From contig LT009756.1 of NCBI GenBank assembly GCA_900012615.1, positions 200,015-264,014 on the forward strand: a DNA stretch of 64,000 nucleotides, in the 5' to 3' direction. The stretch is from Agrobacterium genomosp. 13 str. CFBP 6927 (GTDB lineage Bacteria; Pseudomonadota; Alphaproteobacteria; Rhizobiales; Rhizobiaceae). The notes beneath the pieces were generated by a model. The model was not told where the DNA came from. It made no database searches and was given only the letters and a program-made list of their open reading frames with translations. The translations under genes were made by a program, and so were the position numbers. This document shows positions 26,387 to 35,822 of the stretch, piece by piece (within the stretch, counting starts at the first letter, position 1; every line of letters starts with the position of its first letter).

Positions 26387-27570
26387 TCACGCCTCTGCCA
26401 GTTGCCATTCCATTTCCGCTTCCGGATCAGTCTCCGGTGCGCGTGTGGCAGAGTATGTACGGAATTCCTCCCTGTCCATAAGCTGTGACAAGGCCCATGC
26501 GGCCATGCCGCGCACCTCCGGCGAAGGGTCTCTCCCGGCGAGCGCCTTGCATTGCTCGAGGAATTGCCGGTCGGCGGAATTGCCCGCTGCGATCAGGACA
26601 TTGCGAATAAAACGGTTGCGGCCGATACGCTTGACAGGCGAGCCGCTGAAGAAGCTGCGGAAGGCGGCATCGTCAAGCGTCAGCAGGAAGGCGATGGAGG
26701 GTTCCTTCAAATCCTCACGTGCCTGCAGCTTCATCTCGGAGGCGCTGGCCGCGAATTTGTTCCAGGGACAGGCGGCAAGGCAATCGTCACAGCCATAGAT
26801 GCGGTTACCGATCATAGGGCGGAATTCGTGCGGGATCGGCCCCTTGTGCTCAATGGTGAGGTAGGAGATGCAACGGCGAGCGTCGAGCTGATAAGGGGCG
26901 GGGAAGGCAGCCGTCGGACAGGCATCCAGACAGGCACGGCAGGAACCGCAATGATCCTTCTCGGCCTCATCAAGACAGAGATCGGCGGTGGTGAACATGC
27001 TGCCAAGAAACAGCCAGGAGCCATGGGTGCGGCTCACCAGATTGGTGTGCTTGCCCTGCCAGCCGAGACCAGCTGCCGCGGCAAGCGGCTTTTCCATGAC
27101 AGGGGCAGTGTCGACGAAGACCTTCACATCCTCGCCGGCGCGCGCTGCAAACCGGGTGGCGATTTCCTTCAGCCGCCCCTTGATCACGTCATGATAATCG
27201 CGATTACGGGCATAGACCGAAATGGCCGCCTTGTCCGGTTTCGAAAGTACGCCGCGCGGGTCTTCCTCAGGGCCGTAATTGAGCCCGAACATCACGATGG
27301 AGCGCACGTCACCCCACAGCGTTTTCGGTTCCGCCCGGCGGGCCTCGGTCTCCTCCATCCACGCCATCGTGCCGTGGTAGCCCTTGTCGAGAAACTGCCT
27401 CAGCCGTTCCGGCGCGAGCGGAATGCTGTCGGGCGCCGTGATGCGGCAGAGATCAAAGCCAAGCGAAAGCGCTTCCTGACGAATGAAATCCGTCAGTTTG
27501 CGTGCGCGTATCCGCTGCTTGTCGCTGGCGACGTCGATAGCCGTTTCTCCCGCAGGTTATTCTGCGACAT
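26387..27570 (-). CDS. queG: Epoxyqueuosine reductase QueG, with an apparent 5' frameshift
   Basis: The body is clear: [27 protein letters not shown] 4Fe-4S motif ([13 protein letters not shown]) and a second one ([13 protein letters not shown]), with a HEAT-like C-terminus. It reduces epoxyqueuosine to queuosine in tRNA. The first in-frame ATG is 27367, yet homologous-looking sequence ([20 protein letters not shown], then [10 protein letters not shown]) continues in frame up to 27556, where a stop lies, with no ATG, GTG or TTG. An ATG at 27570 ([10 protein letters not shown]) is in another frame; one missing base near 27540-27556 would join them. Real mutation, sequence error or a rare start codon are possible. 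Confidence 0.85.
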
Positions 27571-27616
27571 ATATATGCTTGGTGCGCGCCGCAGCAAATA
27601 ACCGGAAGACCGGAAC

Positions 27617-28309
27617 CTAGAAATCCAGATCGGCGTAGTGGGAGGAGGGGGCAAGGCGCGGAATGCGCTCGCTCAGGAACGGCCGGAAGGACGGCCGCGA
27701 TTTCAGCCGCTGGTACCATTCCTTGGCGATGGGTGCTTCGAGCCAGTTGATCTCACCGAGATAGTCCAGCACCGAAACGCCGGCGGCGGCGGCAAGGTCG
27801 GCATAGCTCAGCCGGTCGCCTGCAAGCCAGGTGCGCGAACCCGCCAGCCATTCCAGATATTTGATGTGCTGGCGGATGTTGTTGCGCGCGGTGCGTAAAA
27901 GCTTGGAGTCCGGCGGCCCGCCACCCTGCGCGGCCGTCATCTGCAATTTATAGACCCGCTCCCGCACCAGCGGCCGGGTCACGTCATTTTCCATCTTCTG
28001 CAGGAACCATTCCGTCAGGCGGCGGATTTCCGCGCGCTGAAACGGGTCTTCCGCCAGCAACCGCCTGTCGCGCTTCAAGACCCCGTGCGTTTCGTCGAGA
28101 AACTCGGCAAGCACATAAGGCCCACTGAGCGACCGCATATTATCATCAAGATAGACCGGCAGGGTACCGGCCGGATTGAGCGCCAGAAACTCCCGCCGTC
28201 TTTCCCACGGCTGCTCCTCGACGAGATCGGTCTGGAACCCGTATTCCGAAAGGATCAGACGAACGAACCGGGATGCGGTCGACATCGGAGAATGATAGAG
28301 AGTTGGCAT
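27617..28309 (-). CDS. Glutathione S-transferase family protein
   Basis: 230 residues. The N-terminal thioredoxin-like domain is MPTLYHSPMSTASRFVRLILSEYG, with LNPAGTLPVYLDD (cis-Pro) and the glutathione-contacting SGPYVLAEFLDE segment. The C-terminal helical domain ends LAGDRLSYADLAAAAGVSVLDYLGEINW, the N-capping box region typical of GSTs. It is likely a cytosolic GST with an unassigned substrate. It is followed by queG 47 bases downstream. Confidence 0.9.
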   Translation of the reverse strand: MPTLYHSPMSTASRFVRLILSEYGFQTDLVEEQPWERRREFLALNPAGTLPVYLDDNMRSLSGPYVLAEFLDETHGVLKRDRRLLAEDPFQRAEIRRLTEWFLQKMENDVTRPLVRERVYKLQMTAAQGGGPPDSKLLRTARNNIRQHIKYLEWLAGSRTWLAGDRLSYADLAAAAGVSVLDYLGEINWLEAPIAKEWYQRLKSRPSFRPFLSERIPRLAPSSHYADLDF

Positions 28310-28467
28310 TGGTACTCAATTTTTACGATTGGTTGTCATGATCGGCATTTGCCGGAAAACTTTTTCAGTTTCGCTTCATCAAGACGCTATAAGAGCTTGG
28401 CTACTTTAAAACAAGTTTAACGCAATTGCTTTCCATTGCCGCTTTCCCCTGAAAAAAAGGATACCTC

Positions 28468-29274
28468 ATGGGTGACCAATCGATCATCAGCGCGCTTTTG
28501 CTGGGCATTATCGAGGGTCTGACGGAGTTCATTCCCGTTTCCTCAACGGCGCATGTCCTGCTGGCCGGCCATTTCCTTGGCTTCAAATCGCCGGGCAACA
28601 CCTTTGCCGTCCTCATCCAGCTTGGCGCGATCCTTGCCATCCTTCTTGTGTATTTTCAAAAGCTTGTGTCGATCGCGCTCGCTTTGCCGACAAGTGCCAA
28701 GGCGCGCCGTTTCGTGCTGGCCGTCGCTCTCGCCTTCCTGCCGGCAGCGGTTATCGGGGCGCTGGCGCATGATTTCATCAAGACCGTGCTGTTCGAAACG
28801 CCGATGCTCATCTGCGTCGTCCTGATTATCGGCGGCGTCATATTGCTCGCGGTGGACCGGATGCCGCTGAAACCGAAATATACCGACATCATGGACTATC
28901 CGCCGTCGCTTGCCTTCAAGATCGGTCTCTTCCAGTGCCTTGCCATGATTCCCGGCACGTCCCGGTCCGGGGCCACGATCGTCGGATCGCTGCTGATGGG
29001 CACCGACAAGCGCTCCGCCGCCGAATTTTCGTTTTTCCTGGCGATGCCGACCATGCTCGGCGCTTTTACTCTCGATCTCTACAAGAACCGCGACGCACTG
29101 AGTTTCGATGATGGCGCGCTGATTGCCGTCGGCTTCATCGCCGCATTCGTCTCCGGCCTCTTCGTCGTTCGCTCGTTGCTGGACTTCGTCTCGCGACGGG
29201 GTTTTGCGCCTTTTGCCTGGTGGCGCATCGTCATCGGTTCGCTCGGCCTAATCGCACTTCTGGTCTTCGGTTGA
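28468..29274 (+). CDS. uppP: Undecaprenyl-diphosphatase
   Basis: 268 residues with multiple hydrophobic helices. The UppP/BacA signatures are [29 protein letters not shown] near the start and [38 protein letters not shown] near residue 170, carrying the conserved Glu/Ser/Arg residues of the active site. It dephosphorylates undecaprenyl pyrophosphate to recycle the lipid carrier for peptidoglycan. It is followed by two hairpins acting as terminators. Confidence 0.97.
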   Translation: MGDQSIISALLLGIIEGLTEFIPVSSTAHVLLAGHFLGFKSPGNTFAVLIQLGAILAILLVYFQKLVSIALALPTSAKARRFVLAVALAFLPAAVIGALAHDFIKTVLFETPMLICVVLIIGGVILLAVDRMPLKPKYTDIMDYPPSLAFKIGLFQCLAMIPGTSRSGATIVGSLLMGTDKRSAAEFSFFLAMPTMLGAFTLDLYKNRDALSFDDGALIAVGFIAAFVSGLFVVRSLLDFVSRRGFAPFAWWRIVIGSLGLIALLVFG

Positions 29275-29291
29275 GCCGATTTTAGAAATAG

Positions 29292-29312
29292 CCGGCCATT
29301 TTGAATGGCCGG
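29292..29312 (+). terminator. Hairpin after uppP
   Basis: Perfect nine-base stem CCGGCCATT/AATGGCCGG with a three-base loop, 17 bases after the uppP stop. No T-tract follows directly; it probably acts together with the next hairpin. Confidence 0.5.
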
Positions 29313-29321
29313 ACTGAAAAC

Positions 29322-29356
29322 GAAAAAGCGCCCCGGAGAACCGGAGGCGCTTTTTC
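29322..29356. terminator. Bidirectional intrinsic terminator between uppP and a small exported gene
   Basis: GAAAAAGCGCC pairs perfectly with GGCGCTTTTTC around a 13-base loop. A-rich left and T-rich right ends let it work on both strands, ending uppP from the left and the 51-residue peptide gene (stop at 29378) from the right. Confidence 0.85.
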
Positions 29357-29377
29357 TTTGAAACTCTCAAAGGCCGA

Positions 29378-29533
29378 TCAGTTGGTGCTGATCGAAGCCG
29401 TTGCGCAGGGGTCGACGCCATAAGCGGGAGCGCAACCGCTTTTGCCCGCTGCAACCGTTCCCGGCGCCATGAAAGAACCCGCCAGAACCACCAAAGCCGC
29501 ACACGCAAAAAAGAGTGCGATAGATCTGCCCAT
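29378..29533 (-). CDS. Small exported peptide, unknown function
   Basis: 51 residues: an N-terminal signal of about 29 residues (MGRSIALFFACAALVVLAGS, then FMAPGTVAA) followed by a short mature part GKSGCAPAYGVDPCATASISTN with two cysteines eight residues apart. ATG 29533 has only a weak A/T-rich leader, but the frame is uninterrupted and ends in TGA just before a strong terminator. No family is recognised. The signal, Cys pair and own terminator make it a plausible real gene. Confidence 0.55.
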   Translation of the reverse strand: MGRSIALFFACAALVVLAGSFMAPGTVAAGKSGCAPAYGVDPCATASISTN

Positions 29534-29880
29534 TTTATTATTGCCTTTCAGACGTTCGTTCGCGCGGATTACGCCGCCGTGTGTGAAGTGAGGGTTCTGG
29601 ATATGTTTGGAATGTGGCCATTATCAATAAAGCGGCTTGCTGAATACCGGGTTAATGCGAAGTCTTTTCCACAGTTGCGCTTGTGCCACGCTTGCGTGTG
29701 GAGGTCAGATGGCCGCTAAATTTTACCCGGCTTTTCAAAGCAGCTTTAGTCGATAGTACACATCCCCTTCAGTTGAGGGGGAAATGCACAAATAGCGGTT
29801 TGGTTGCGATTGAATTGCGCAAAAACAAAAAGCGGGAATGGCTCTCGCTTTCGTTTAGATCGCTGGCATCGGAGGGAGCC
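29534..29880. other. Intergenic region of 347 bases with a terminator for the downstream minus-strand gene
   Basis: No gene is seen. AAAGCG/CGCTTT arms at 29829-29834 and 29846-29851, with T-rich sequence (TTTTTGTTTTTG on the minus strand) just beyond, probably terminate the NDUFA9-like gene. CCCCTTCA and TGAGGGGG around 29763-29782 form an imperfect dyad of unknown role. Confidence 0.5.
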
Positions 29881-30861
29881 TCAGGCCGCCTTGCCTGCGT
29901 TTGAGAACTGGCCGTGTGGGCGATATTGCACCATGTAGGACGGCAGGACGGAAGCGACACGAACAGGTGTAATGCCGATACCTTCCAGCGTCAGGCCGCT
30001 CTTTTCCGCGTCTGCGGAAACGACATTGTCCTTTTTCAGCATGGTTACCTGGTCAACCGTCAGCGGCGGTGCGATGAGCGGTACCAGCGATGTGACCTTG
30101 GCGATCGTCGAGGCAATGCCGAAAGGCAGATTGACGAAAGGACGCTGGCGATAGGTTGCAGCGAGAACCGCCTCGAGACAGTCACGGAATGTCATCACAT
30201 CCTGACCGCCGAGTTCGTAGATGGCGCCGGGCTTCAGCTTGCCATCGACGCTGCGGGCGACGGCCTCGGCGACATCCTCGACATAGACCGGCTGGAACTT
30301 TGTTTTTCCCTCGCCGATCAACGGCAGGAAGGGTAGGCCACGCGCCATCTTGGCGAATTTGTTGAAGAAATCGTCTTCAGGGCCAAAAATGATCGATGGA
30401 CGCAGGATAACCGCGCCGGGCAGGATGGAATGAATGGCAGCTTCGGCGCGGCCTTTGGTGCGGCCGTAACCGGTCGGCGAGCCCGCTTCCGCGCCGATAG
30501 CGGAGATATGCGTCAGCGTGGCGCCTGCATCGCGGGCGGCTTCGGCAATGGCCTTCGCACCGAATTCCTGCACGGAGTCGAAAGTGTTGCGGCCGCTTTC
30601 AGTCAGAATGCCGACGCAATTGACCACATGGTCGGCGTCTTCGACGGCTTTGACGATGGAATCGCGATAACGCAGGTTGGCCTGTGCAAAGGAAATCTGG
30701 CCGACATTGCCGAGCGGCTGCAGGAAGCCGGCAAGATCGGGACGGCGCACGGCGACACGGATGCGATAACCGCGCTTTGCGAGCATTCTCACGACATGGC
30801 GCCCGACAAAACCCGAACCGCCGAAAACGGTGACGAGGGGTGGAAGGTTGGCCAAGGTCAT
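29881..30861 (-). CDS. NDUFA9-like atypical SDR (complex I-associated family)
   Basis: 326 residues of the atypical short-chain dehydrogenase group that includes mitochondrial NDUFA9. The NAD(P)-binding motif is VTVFGGSGFVGRHVVRMLAKRGYRIRVAVRRPD, followed by VVNCVGILTESGRNTFDSVQEFGA and RPSIIFGPEDDFFNKFAKMARGLPFLPLIG. The YxxxK is present as YGRTKGRAE. Homologues are called complex I NDUFA9 subunit family proteins in alphaproteobacteria, but a role in NADH dehydrogenase is inferred, not shown here. Confidence 0.9.
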   Translation of the reverse strand: MTLANLPPLVTVFGGSGFVGRHVVRMLAKRGYRIRVAVRRPDLAGFLQPLGNVGQISFAQANLRYRDSIVKAVEDADHVVNCVGILTESGRNTFDSVQEFGAKAIAEAARDAGATLTHISAIGAEAGSPTGYGRTKGRAEAAIHSILPGAVILRPSIIFGPEDDFFNKFAKMARGLPFLPLIGEGKTKFQPVYVEDVAEAVARSVDGKLKPGAIYELGGQDVMTFRDCLEAVLAATYRQRPFVNLPFGIASTIAKVTSLVPLIAPPLTVDQVTMLKKDNVVSADAEKSGLTLEGIGITPVRVASVLPSYMVQYRPHGQFSNAGKAA

Positions 30862-30994
30862 GGGAGGCTCCTCAGAAGCTGTCGATAAAGCGTTTTTCAG
30901 TCTCTTAGCCCAAAGCCGGGCGCAGGTGAAGAGACGTTGTCGTGCAGCCCGGGTCTAGTTTTGGGGCCGGTTTTGGAAATGCGGTTGACGACCG

Positions 30995-31282
30995 TCAAAT
31001 TCCCTCGACGATCATCATCTCCGCATCCGCAATTTCCTGGCGGATTTTGGCAGCAGCCTGGTATTCGGGCGAATTGTAGCAATCGATGGCGTGTTGCACG
31101 GAGGGGAACTCGATGATGACATTGCGCGCACGCGCCTTGCCTTCCAGTTCGGTCAAGGCGCCGCCACGGGCCAGGAAATTGGCGCCGAACCGCTCGAAAG
31201 CGGGTTTCGCCGTCGTGACATAATCCTTGTAGCGCTCGCTGTCGCGCACATCGACGCGGGCGATCCAATATCCCTTGGGCAT
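30995..31282 (-). CDS. DUF1330 ferredoxin-like-fold protein
   Basis: 95 residues: MPKGYWIARVDVRDSERYKDYVTTAKPAFERFGANFLARGGALTELEGK, then RNVIIEFPSVQHAIDCYNSPEYQAA, the DUF1330 signature (dimeric alpha/beta ferredoxin-like fold). Function is unknown across the family. It begins 17 bases downstream of pyrF on the same strand, so likely the last gene of that operon. Confidence 0.9.
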   Translation of the reverse strand: MPKGYWIARVDVRDSERYKDYVTTAKPAFERFGANFLARGGALTELEGKARARNVIIEFPSVQHAIDCYNSPEYQAAAKIRQEIADAEMMIVEGI

Positions 31283-31299
31283 GTCATCTCCTTCTGTCG

Positions 31300-32007
31300 T
31301 TATTGATTGGCCGGAAAGCTGGCGCGCAGCATGTCATCCAGAATGGCGCGGGCTGCCGCCTTCGGGTCCTCCGCCCTGACGATCGGGCGGGCGACGACCA
31401 GATGGCTCGAACCGGCCTTGATGGCGTCGTAAGGCGTCATCACCCGCTTCTGATCGCCGAGATCCGCGCCGGCAGGGCGAATGCCGGGGGTTACAACGGC
31501 AAGATCAGGGCCGAGGATTTCACGCACGGCGGTCGATTCCTCCGCCGAACAGACGATGCCGCCCATGCCCGCTTCGCGCGCCTGTTGCGCCCGGCGCAAT
31601 ACGAGCGAACGGGCATCCGCGGCGTAACCGGCTTCAGCAAGGTCGGTGTCGTCCATCGAAGTCAGCACGGTGACACCCAGCAGGCAGAGGCCGGAGCCTT
31701 CGGCAGCCTTGACAGCGGCGCGCATCGCTTTGGGATAGGCATGCAGGGTCAGCATCGACATGCCCATACGGGCGATGTTTTCGACGCCGGAGGCGACCGT
31801 ATTGTCGATATCGAGCAGCTTCATGTCGAGAAAGACTTTCTTGCCACTCTGGGCAAGGTCGCGGGCAAATTCGAGACCGCCGGCGAATACCAGCTGATAG
31901 CCGATCTTGTAGAACAGAACCTCGTCGCCGATTTTTGACACGATGTCTTCGGCCTGCTGCACAGTCGGAACATCGAGCCCGACGATGAGTTTTTCGCGCG
32001 CGGTCAT
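31300..32007 (-). CDS. pyrF: Orotidine 5'-phosphate decarboxylase
   Basis: 235 residues from ATG 32007, the usual bacterial length; the longer frame upstream would overlap the neighbouring gene. The signature [18 protein letters not shown] begins the protein and the catalytic D-x-K-x-x-D motif is [14 protein letters not shown]. It also has [12 protein letters not shown] and TPGIRPAG, all typical of OMP decarboxylase. It converts OMP to UMP, the last step of pyrimidine synthesis. It follows the phosphatase-family gene by four bases and precedes DUF1330. Confidence 0.96.
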   Translation of the reverse strand: MTAREKLIVGLDVPTVQQAEDIVSKIGDEVLFYKIGYQLVFAGGLEFARDLAQSGKKVFLDMKLLDIDNTVASGVENIARMGMSMLTLHAYPKAMRAAVKAAEGSGLCLLGVTVLTSMDDTDLAEAGYAADARSLVLRRAQQAREAGMGGIVCSAEESTAVREILGPDLAVVTPGIRPAGADLGDQKRVMTPYDAIKAGSSHLVVARPIVRAEDPKAAARAILDDMLRASFPANQ

Positions 32008-32011
32008 TGTC

Positions 32012-32608
32012 TTATCCCTGCCATGTTTCCATTGCCGTCCAGTCGCATGTGGGGGACGCGGCTGCAAGAGAAAAGTCGGCGATGGAAAAGCGGAAAAGAT
32101 TACCGCCGCCGGGCGGCTGGTCCTTGCTGCGGCTGATGCCGCGGCCTTCTATATGGCATTTGAGAAGTGTGCCCACGCCACCATGGCCGACAAAGGCGAT
32201 TGGTTGCTGCAGGTCGTGCCGGTCGAGAACGGCTCTGACAGCATCGACAATCCGCGCTTGCGCATCGATTGCCCTTTCCCAGCCGTGAAAACTTTCCTGC
32301 GGATGGGCGAAGAACCAGTCAGCCGCTTTCTCGAACTCTGGCGGTGGCAGGAAACCGGTGGCCGACCGGTCGTTTTCATGCATCGTCTCAATGATGTCTA
32401 TTGCCGCACCGGATCTATCGGAAAGGATGCGGGCGGTTTCGATCGCCTTGGTTTCGGCACTGGAGACGATGCGCCGCAACGCCTGCGCCCAGGGCAGGCG
32501 GCTCGCCTCCCGCACCCGCTCGGCACCGATGTCAGAAAGTCCCCACTCGGGAACGGGAACCGCCGGATCGATCCTGACCTGGGGATGGGTGATGTAGAGC
32601 GCATGCAT
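32012..32608 (-). CDS. Histidine-phosphatase-family protein with altered active site
   Basis: 198 residues from ATG 32608. Overall pattern is of the SixA/phosphoglycerate mutase-like superfamily, with a second conserved His in [12 protein letters not shown] and a [14 protein letters not shown] segment where the family has an Arg-containing SSxxxRA-QTA. The first motif reads YITHPQV instead of RHG: the His that is phosphorylated is retained, but the adjacent Arg is Thr, and the second Arg is Lys. Catalysis may be weak or the substrate different. It is immediately upstream of pyrF in the same operon. Confidence 0.75.
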   Translation of the reverse strand: MHALYITHPQVRIDPAVPVPEWGLSDIGAERVREASRLPWAQALRRIVSSAETKAIETARILSDRSGAAIDIIETMHENDRSATGFLPPPEFEKAADWFFAHPQESFHGWERAIDAQARIVDAVRAVLDRHDLQQPIAFVGHGGVGTLLKCHIEGRGISRSKDQPPGGGNLFRFSIADFSLAAASPTCDWTAMETWQG

Positions 32609-32704
32609 CAAAATCGGTCCTTGATGGCGATGGAAAGGGTAACTCAAAACCCTAACCATCCGTCACGACCGGGAAATGACGGTCTTGCCCATTCTGCCGC
32701 GTGG

Positions 32705-33298
32705 TCAGGCCCGCGTATAGGTCCACAATTGCGCCGGCGGAATATTGCGCACGATGAAATCGAAATGGCGGATATGGTAGAGATGCGGCTGCGCGACGAT
32801 CGGGGAAATGGCGCCGTAGGATATCTGCACGACGGGGCGGCCATGCGGCACGCGCTTCAGCAATTCGTCGAGAAGCTTGATGCGGGCGGCCATCGGGAAA
32901 TTCAGCATCGGCACGGCGGAAATCACGCTGTCGAACATCTGCCCCTTGTGCTCGCCGAGTGTCGCATCGAGATCGAAGGCGTCGCCATTGACGAAATTGA
33001 CGCCGGGATAGCTTCTGAGCAGCTGATTGTAGAAATCGGTCGAATATTCAATGGCGGTCAGGTTCTCCGGTTTGATGCCGCGCGCCAGAATAGCCTTGGT
33101 GATGACGCCGGTGCCCGGGCCGAGCTCAAGAACCGGCAGGCCGGAATGGGGATTGATGACGCTCGCCATTTTTTTTGCCGTGATGGAGGAGGTCGGAACG
33201 ATGGCTCCCACTTTTTTCGGCTGGCTGACCATGCCCTTGAAAAAACGGATTTCTTCCTCGAATTTCTGTTCAAGGCGTCGCTTCAGGTTAAGTGCCAT
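32705..33298 (-). CDS. pmtA: Phospholipid N-methyltransferase
   Basis: 197 residues from ATG 33298 with AGGGG a few bases upstream; an in-frame extension to 33373 is not expected. MALNLKRRLEQKFEEEIRFF is followed by the SAM-binding motif PVLELGPGTGVITKAIL and IEYSTDFYNQLLRSYPGVNFVNGDAFDL. It matches the single-enzyme PmtA of Agrobacterium, which methylates phosphatidylethanolamine stepwise to phosphatidylcholine; the N-terminal amphipathic helix (LNLKRRLEQKFEEEIRFFKG) is the membrane-binding segment in that enzyme. Phosphatidylcholine is important for virulence in A. tumefaciens. Confidence 0.93.
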   Translation of the reverse strand: MALNLKRRLEQKFEEEIRFFKGMVSQPKKVGAIVPTSSITAKKMASVINPHSGLPVLELGPGTGVITKAILARGIKPENLTAIEYSTDFYNQLLRSYPGVNFVNGDAFDLDATLGEHKGQMFDSVISAVPMLNFPMAARIKLLDELLKRVPHGRPVVQISYGAISPIVAQPHLYHIRHFDFIVRNIPPAQLWTYTRA

Positions 33299-33433
33299 AA
33301 TTCCCCTCGGATAAATTTTGGTCATTGTCAAAAAACGGTTACGTACTGTTGATCCCATTTGGCGCAAAAACAAGGCAAAATGTCGTAACTGGAAAAATTC
33401 ACTTAAGGTTTGAAATGCGCAGCCGCCGAATCA

Positions 33434-33467
33434 AAAAACGCCGGTGAAGCGATCCACCGGCGTTTTT
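33434..33467. terminator. Bidirectional terminator after dnaN
   Basis: Thirteen-base perfect arms AAAAACGCCGGTG/CACCGGCGTTTTT around an eight-base loop, 28 bases past the dnaN stop. The A/T-rich stem ends permit termination in both directions. Confidence 0.9.
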
Positions 33468-33494
33468 GATTAAATTGAAAAAAATGGAGGCGGT

Positions 33495-34613
33495 TTAGAC
33501 GCGCATCGGCATCAGAACGTAAAGCGCATCGTCACCGGCCGTGTCGCGAACGAGCGTCGGCGAGCCGGCATCCGCCAGAAGGAAAATCGCGTCGTCGCCG
33601 GATAGCTGCGAGGTGATGTCGAGGAGATATTTGGCATTGAAGCCGATTTCCATCGAATCATTATCGTAGCCCACAGCCACTTCTTCGGTTGCGCTGCCCG
33701 AGTCGGGATTGTTGACCGTCAGCGTCAGCTGGCCATCTGTCAGCGCCAGTTTCACGGCGCGGCCGCGCTCGGAAGAAATGGTCGACACGCGGTCGACAGC
33801 CTGCGCGAAGGTCTGGCAATCCACGCGCATTTCCTTGTCGTTGCCGGTGGGGATGACGCGCTGATAGTCGGGGAAGGTGCCGTCGATCAGCTTCGAGGTC
33901 AAAACGACCGAGCCGATGGTCAGGCGGATTTTCGCATCCGAGACTTCAACGGTGACTTCCAGTTCAGGATTGTCCATCAGCTTCTGCAATTCGCCGACGG
34001 TCTTGCGCGGAATGATGATGCCAGGCATGCCCTCCGAACCGGAGGGCGCATCCACATCGGCGCGCGCCAGACGGTGGCCGTCCGTCGCAACCGCGCGCAG
34101 CTTCAGCTCGCCATTGCTTTCGATGGTGTGGAAGAAAATGCCGTTCAGGTAATAACGCGTCTCTTCCGTCGAAATCGCAAATTGCGTCCGGTCGATCAGC
34201 ATCTTCAGATCGGTCGCCTTCAGTTTGAAAGTGTGGCTGAAGGTGCCGGCGGTCAGATCCGGGAAATCGGTTTCCGGCAGGCACTGCAGCGAGAATTTCG
34301 AACGACCGGAGGCAACCGTCATCGTGGAGCCGTCAGGATTGGTCGCCAGAAGCACTTCGGAACCATCAGGCAGCTTGCGCACGATTTCATAAAGCAGGTG
34401 CGCCGGCACGGTGGTGGCGCCCGCCTGCTCAACCATGGCCGGTGTCGCTTCGGTGATTTCGAGATCGAGGTCGGTCGCCTTCATGTCCAGATTGGCGCCG
34501 GATGCGCGCAGGAGAACGTTGGACAGGATCGGGATCGTGTTGCGACGCTCGACAACCCTGTGGACGTGGTTCAGCGATTTAAGAAGGTTCGACCGCTCAA
34601 GAGTAATACGCAT
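33495..34613 (-). CDS. dnaN: DNA polymerase III beta subunit (sliding clamp)
   Basis: 372 residues from ATG 34613 (MRITLERSNLLKSLNHVHRVVERRNTIPILSNVLL), the usual size. Three repeated clamp domains are visible, with AEFDFPDLT-like segments (LPETDFPDLTAGTFS) and the C-terminal MPMRV end that forms the peptide-binding cleft. It encircles DNA and tethers polymerase III and repair proteins. dnaN is about 23 kb from dnaA here, unlike the linked arrangement in many bacteria. The 267-base spacer before rsmI holds a TGCTG-CTATA-CAGCA hairpin (34766-34780) and TGATCCACA, one mismatch from a DnaA box. Confidence 0.97.
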   Translation of the reverse strand: MRITLERSNLLKSLNHVHRVVERRNTIPILSNVLLRASGANLDMKATDLDLEITEATPAMVEQAGATTVPAHLLYEIVRKLPDGSEVLLATNPDGSTMTVASGRSKFSLQCLPETDFPDLTAGTFSHTFKLKATDLKMLIDRTQFAISTEETRYYLNGIFFHTIESNGELKLRAVATDGHRLARADVDAPSGSEGMPGIIIPRKTVGELQKLMDNPELEVTVEVSDAKIRLTIGSVVLTSKLIDGTFPDYQRVIPTGNDKEMRVDCQTFAQAVDRVSTISSERGRAVKLALTDGQLTLTVNNPDSGSATEEVAVGYDNDSMEIGFNAKYLLDITSQLSGDDAIFLLADAGSPTLVRDTAGDDALYVLMPMRV

Positions 34614-34880
34614 GGACGCTACCGCTTTCAACCGTTGCGAACCGGCCACCGCCGGATCGGCAAGAAGAGTCTTGACCGGCCCAAAAGCCGGATAATGTGG
34701 ACGGGCAAAATGGCAGAGTTATTGCAGAAAATGCAAGAGCCGAGTGCATCTGCTGGAGGTCATTTTGCTGCTATACAGCATGATCCACAGGTTGCGGCAG
34801 CCCGCAGACCTTGTTCGCCGCTTCCCTATTGCCCATAAAGGGGCGAAAATGGAGCGACCGGCCTTCAATGATCGGCCAGA

Positions 34881-35822
34881 ATGATTGGAAGCCGCGTGAC
34901 GGAAGAAATAGCGAACAGGGACCCCAAACCGACAAACAGGGAGTTCAGGATCGGCACGGCCACCATTCCGGCGCGGCCGCTGGAGCCGGCGCTTTATCTC
35001 GTGGCCACCCCCATCGGCAATCTGGGTGATATCACCATCCGGGCGCTGGAAACGCTGGCATCCGCCGATGTTCTCGCCTGCGAGGATACCCGCGTCACCC
35101 GCATCCTGCTCGAACGTTACGGTATTCGCACGCGCCCGCTTTCCTATCATGAGCATAATGCGAAAGAGGCTGGTCCCAAGCTCATCGCGGCGCTTGAGGC
35201 TGGAAAGTCCGTGGCATTGGTGTCGGACGCCGGAACGCCGCTCGTCTCCGATCCCGGTTATCGTCTCGGTCAGCTTGCGCTCGAGGCCGGTCATCGCGTC
35301 GTACCGGTGCCGGGTGCGTCCGCACCGCTTGCCGCCCTCGTCGGATCGGGCATGCCGAGCGATGCCTTTCTGTTCGCGGGCTTCCTGCCGGTGAAGGATC
35401 GTGGCAAGCGCGACCGATTTGCGGAACTTGCGAAAATTCCCGCGACCTTGATGTTTTTTGAATCGCCGCACCGCATCGGCGCCACCGTCAGGGTTGCCTC
35501 GGAAGTGCTCGGTCGCGACCGTCGCGCCGTGGTCTGCCGCGAATTGACCAAGACTTTCGAGGAGTTCCGTCGTGGCACGCTCGGCGAACTTGCAGATTAT
35601 TATGACGGCGACCGCGTGGTGAAGGGCGAGATCGTGCTTTTGGTGGAGCCGCCCTCCTACGATGAAATTCCCGATATCGAAGACGTTGAGAAGCTGTTGA
35701 AGGATCTCGTCACAACGATGCCTGCCGCCAGGGCCGCCGCCGAGGCGTCGAAGCTGACCGGCCTGCCGCGCAAGGAGCTTTATCAGCGGCTGCTGGATAT
35801 GAAGGACGCGGATGGCCGCTGA
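34881..35822 (+). CDS. rsmI: 16S rRNA (cytidine(1402)-2'-O)-methyltransferase
   Basis: 313 residues; the SAM-dependent tetrapyrrole methylase-fold core begins [46 protein letters not shown] and continues with [20 protein letters not shown] and [12 protein letters not shown], the RsmI hallmarks. It has a 30-residue N-terminal extension from ATG 34881 before the core. It methylates the 2'-hydroxyl of C1402 in the ribosomal P site. It overlaps yraN by 11 bases. Confidence 0.95.
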   Translation: MIGSRVTEEIANRDPKPTNREFRIGTATIPARPLEPALYLVATPIGNLGDITIRALETLASADVLACEDTRVTRILLERYGIRTRPLSYHEHNAKEAGPKLIAALEAGKSVALVSDAGTPLVSDPGYRLGQLALEAGHRVVPVPGASAPLAALVGSGMPSDAFLFAGFLPVKDRGKRDRFAELAKIPATLMFFESPHRIGATVRVASEVLGRDRRAVVCRELTKTFEEFRRGTLGELADYYDGDRVVKGEIVLLVEPPSYDEIPDIEDVEKLLKDLVTTMPAARAAAEASKLTGLPRKELYQRLLDMKDADGR

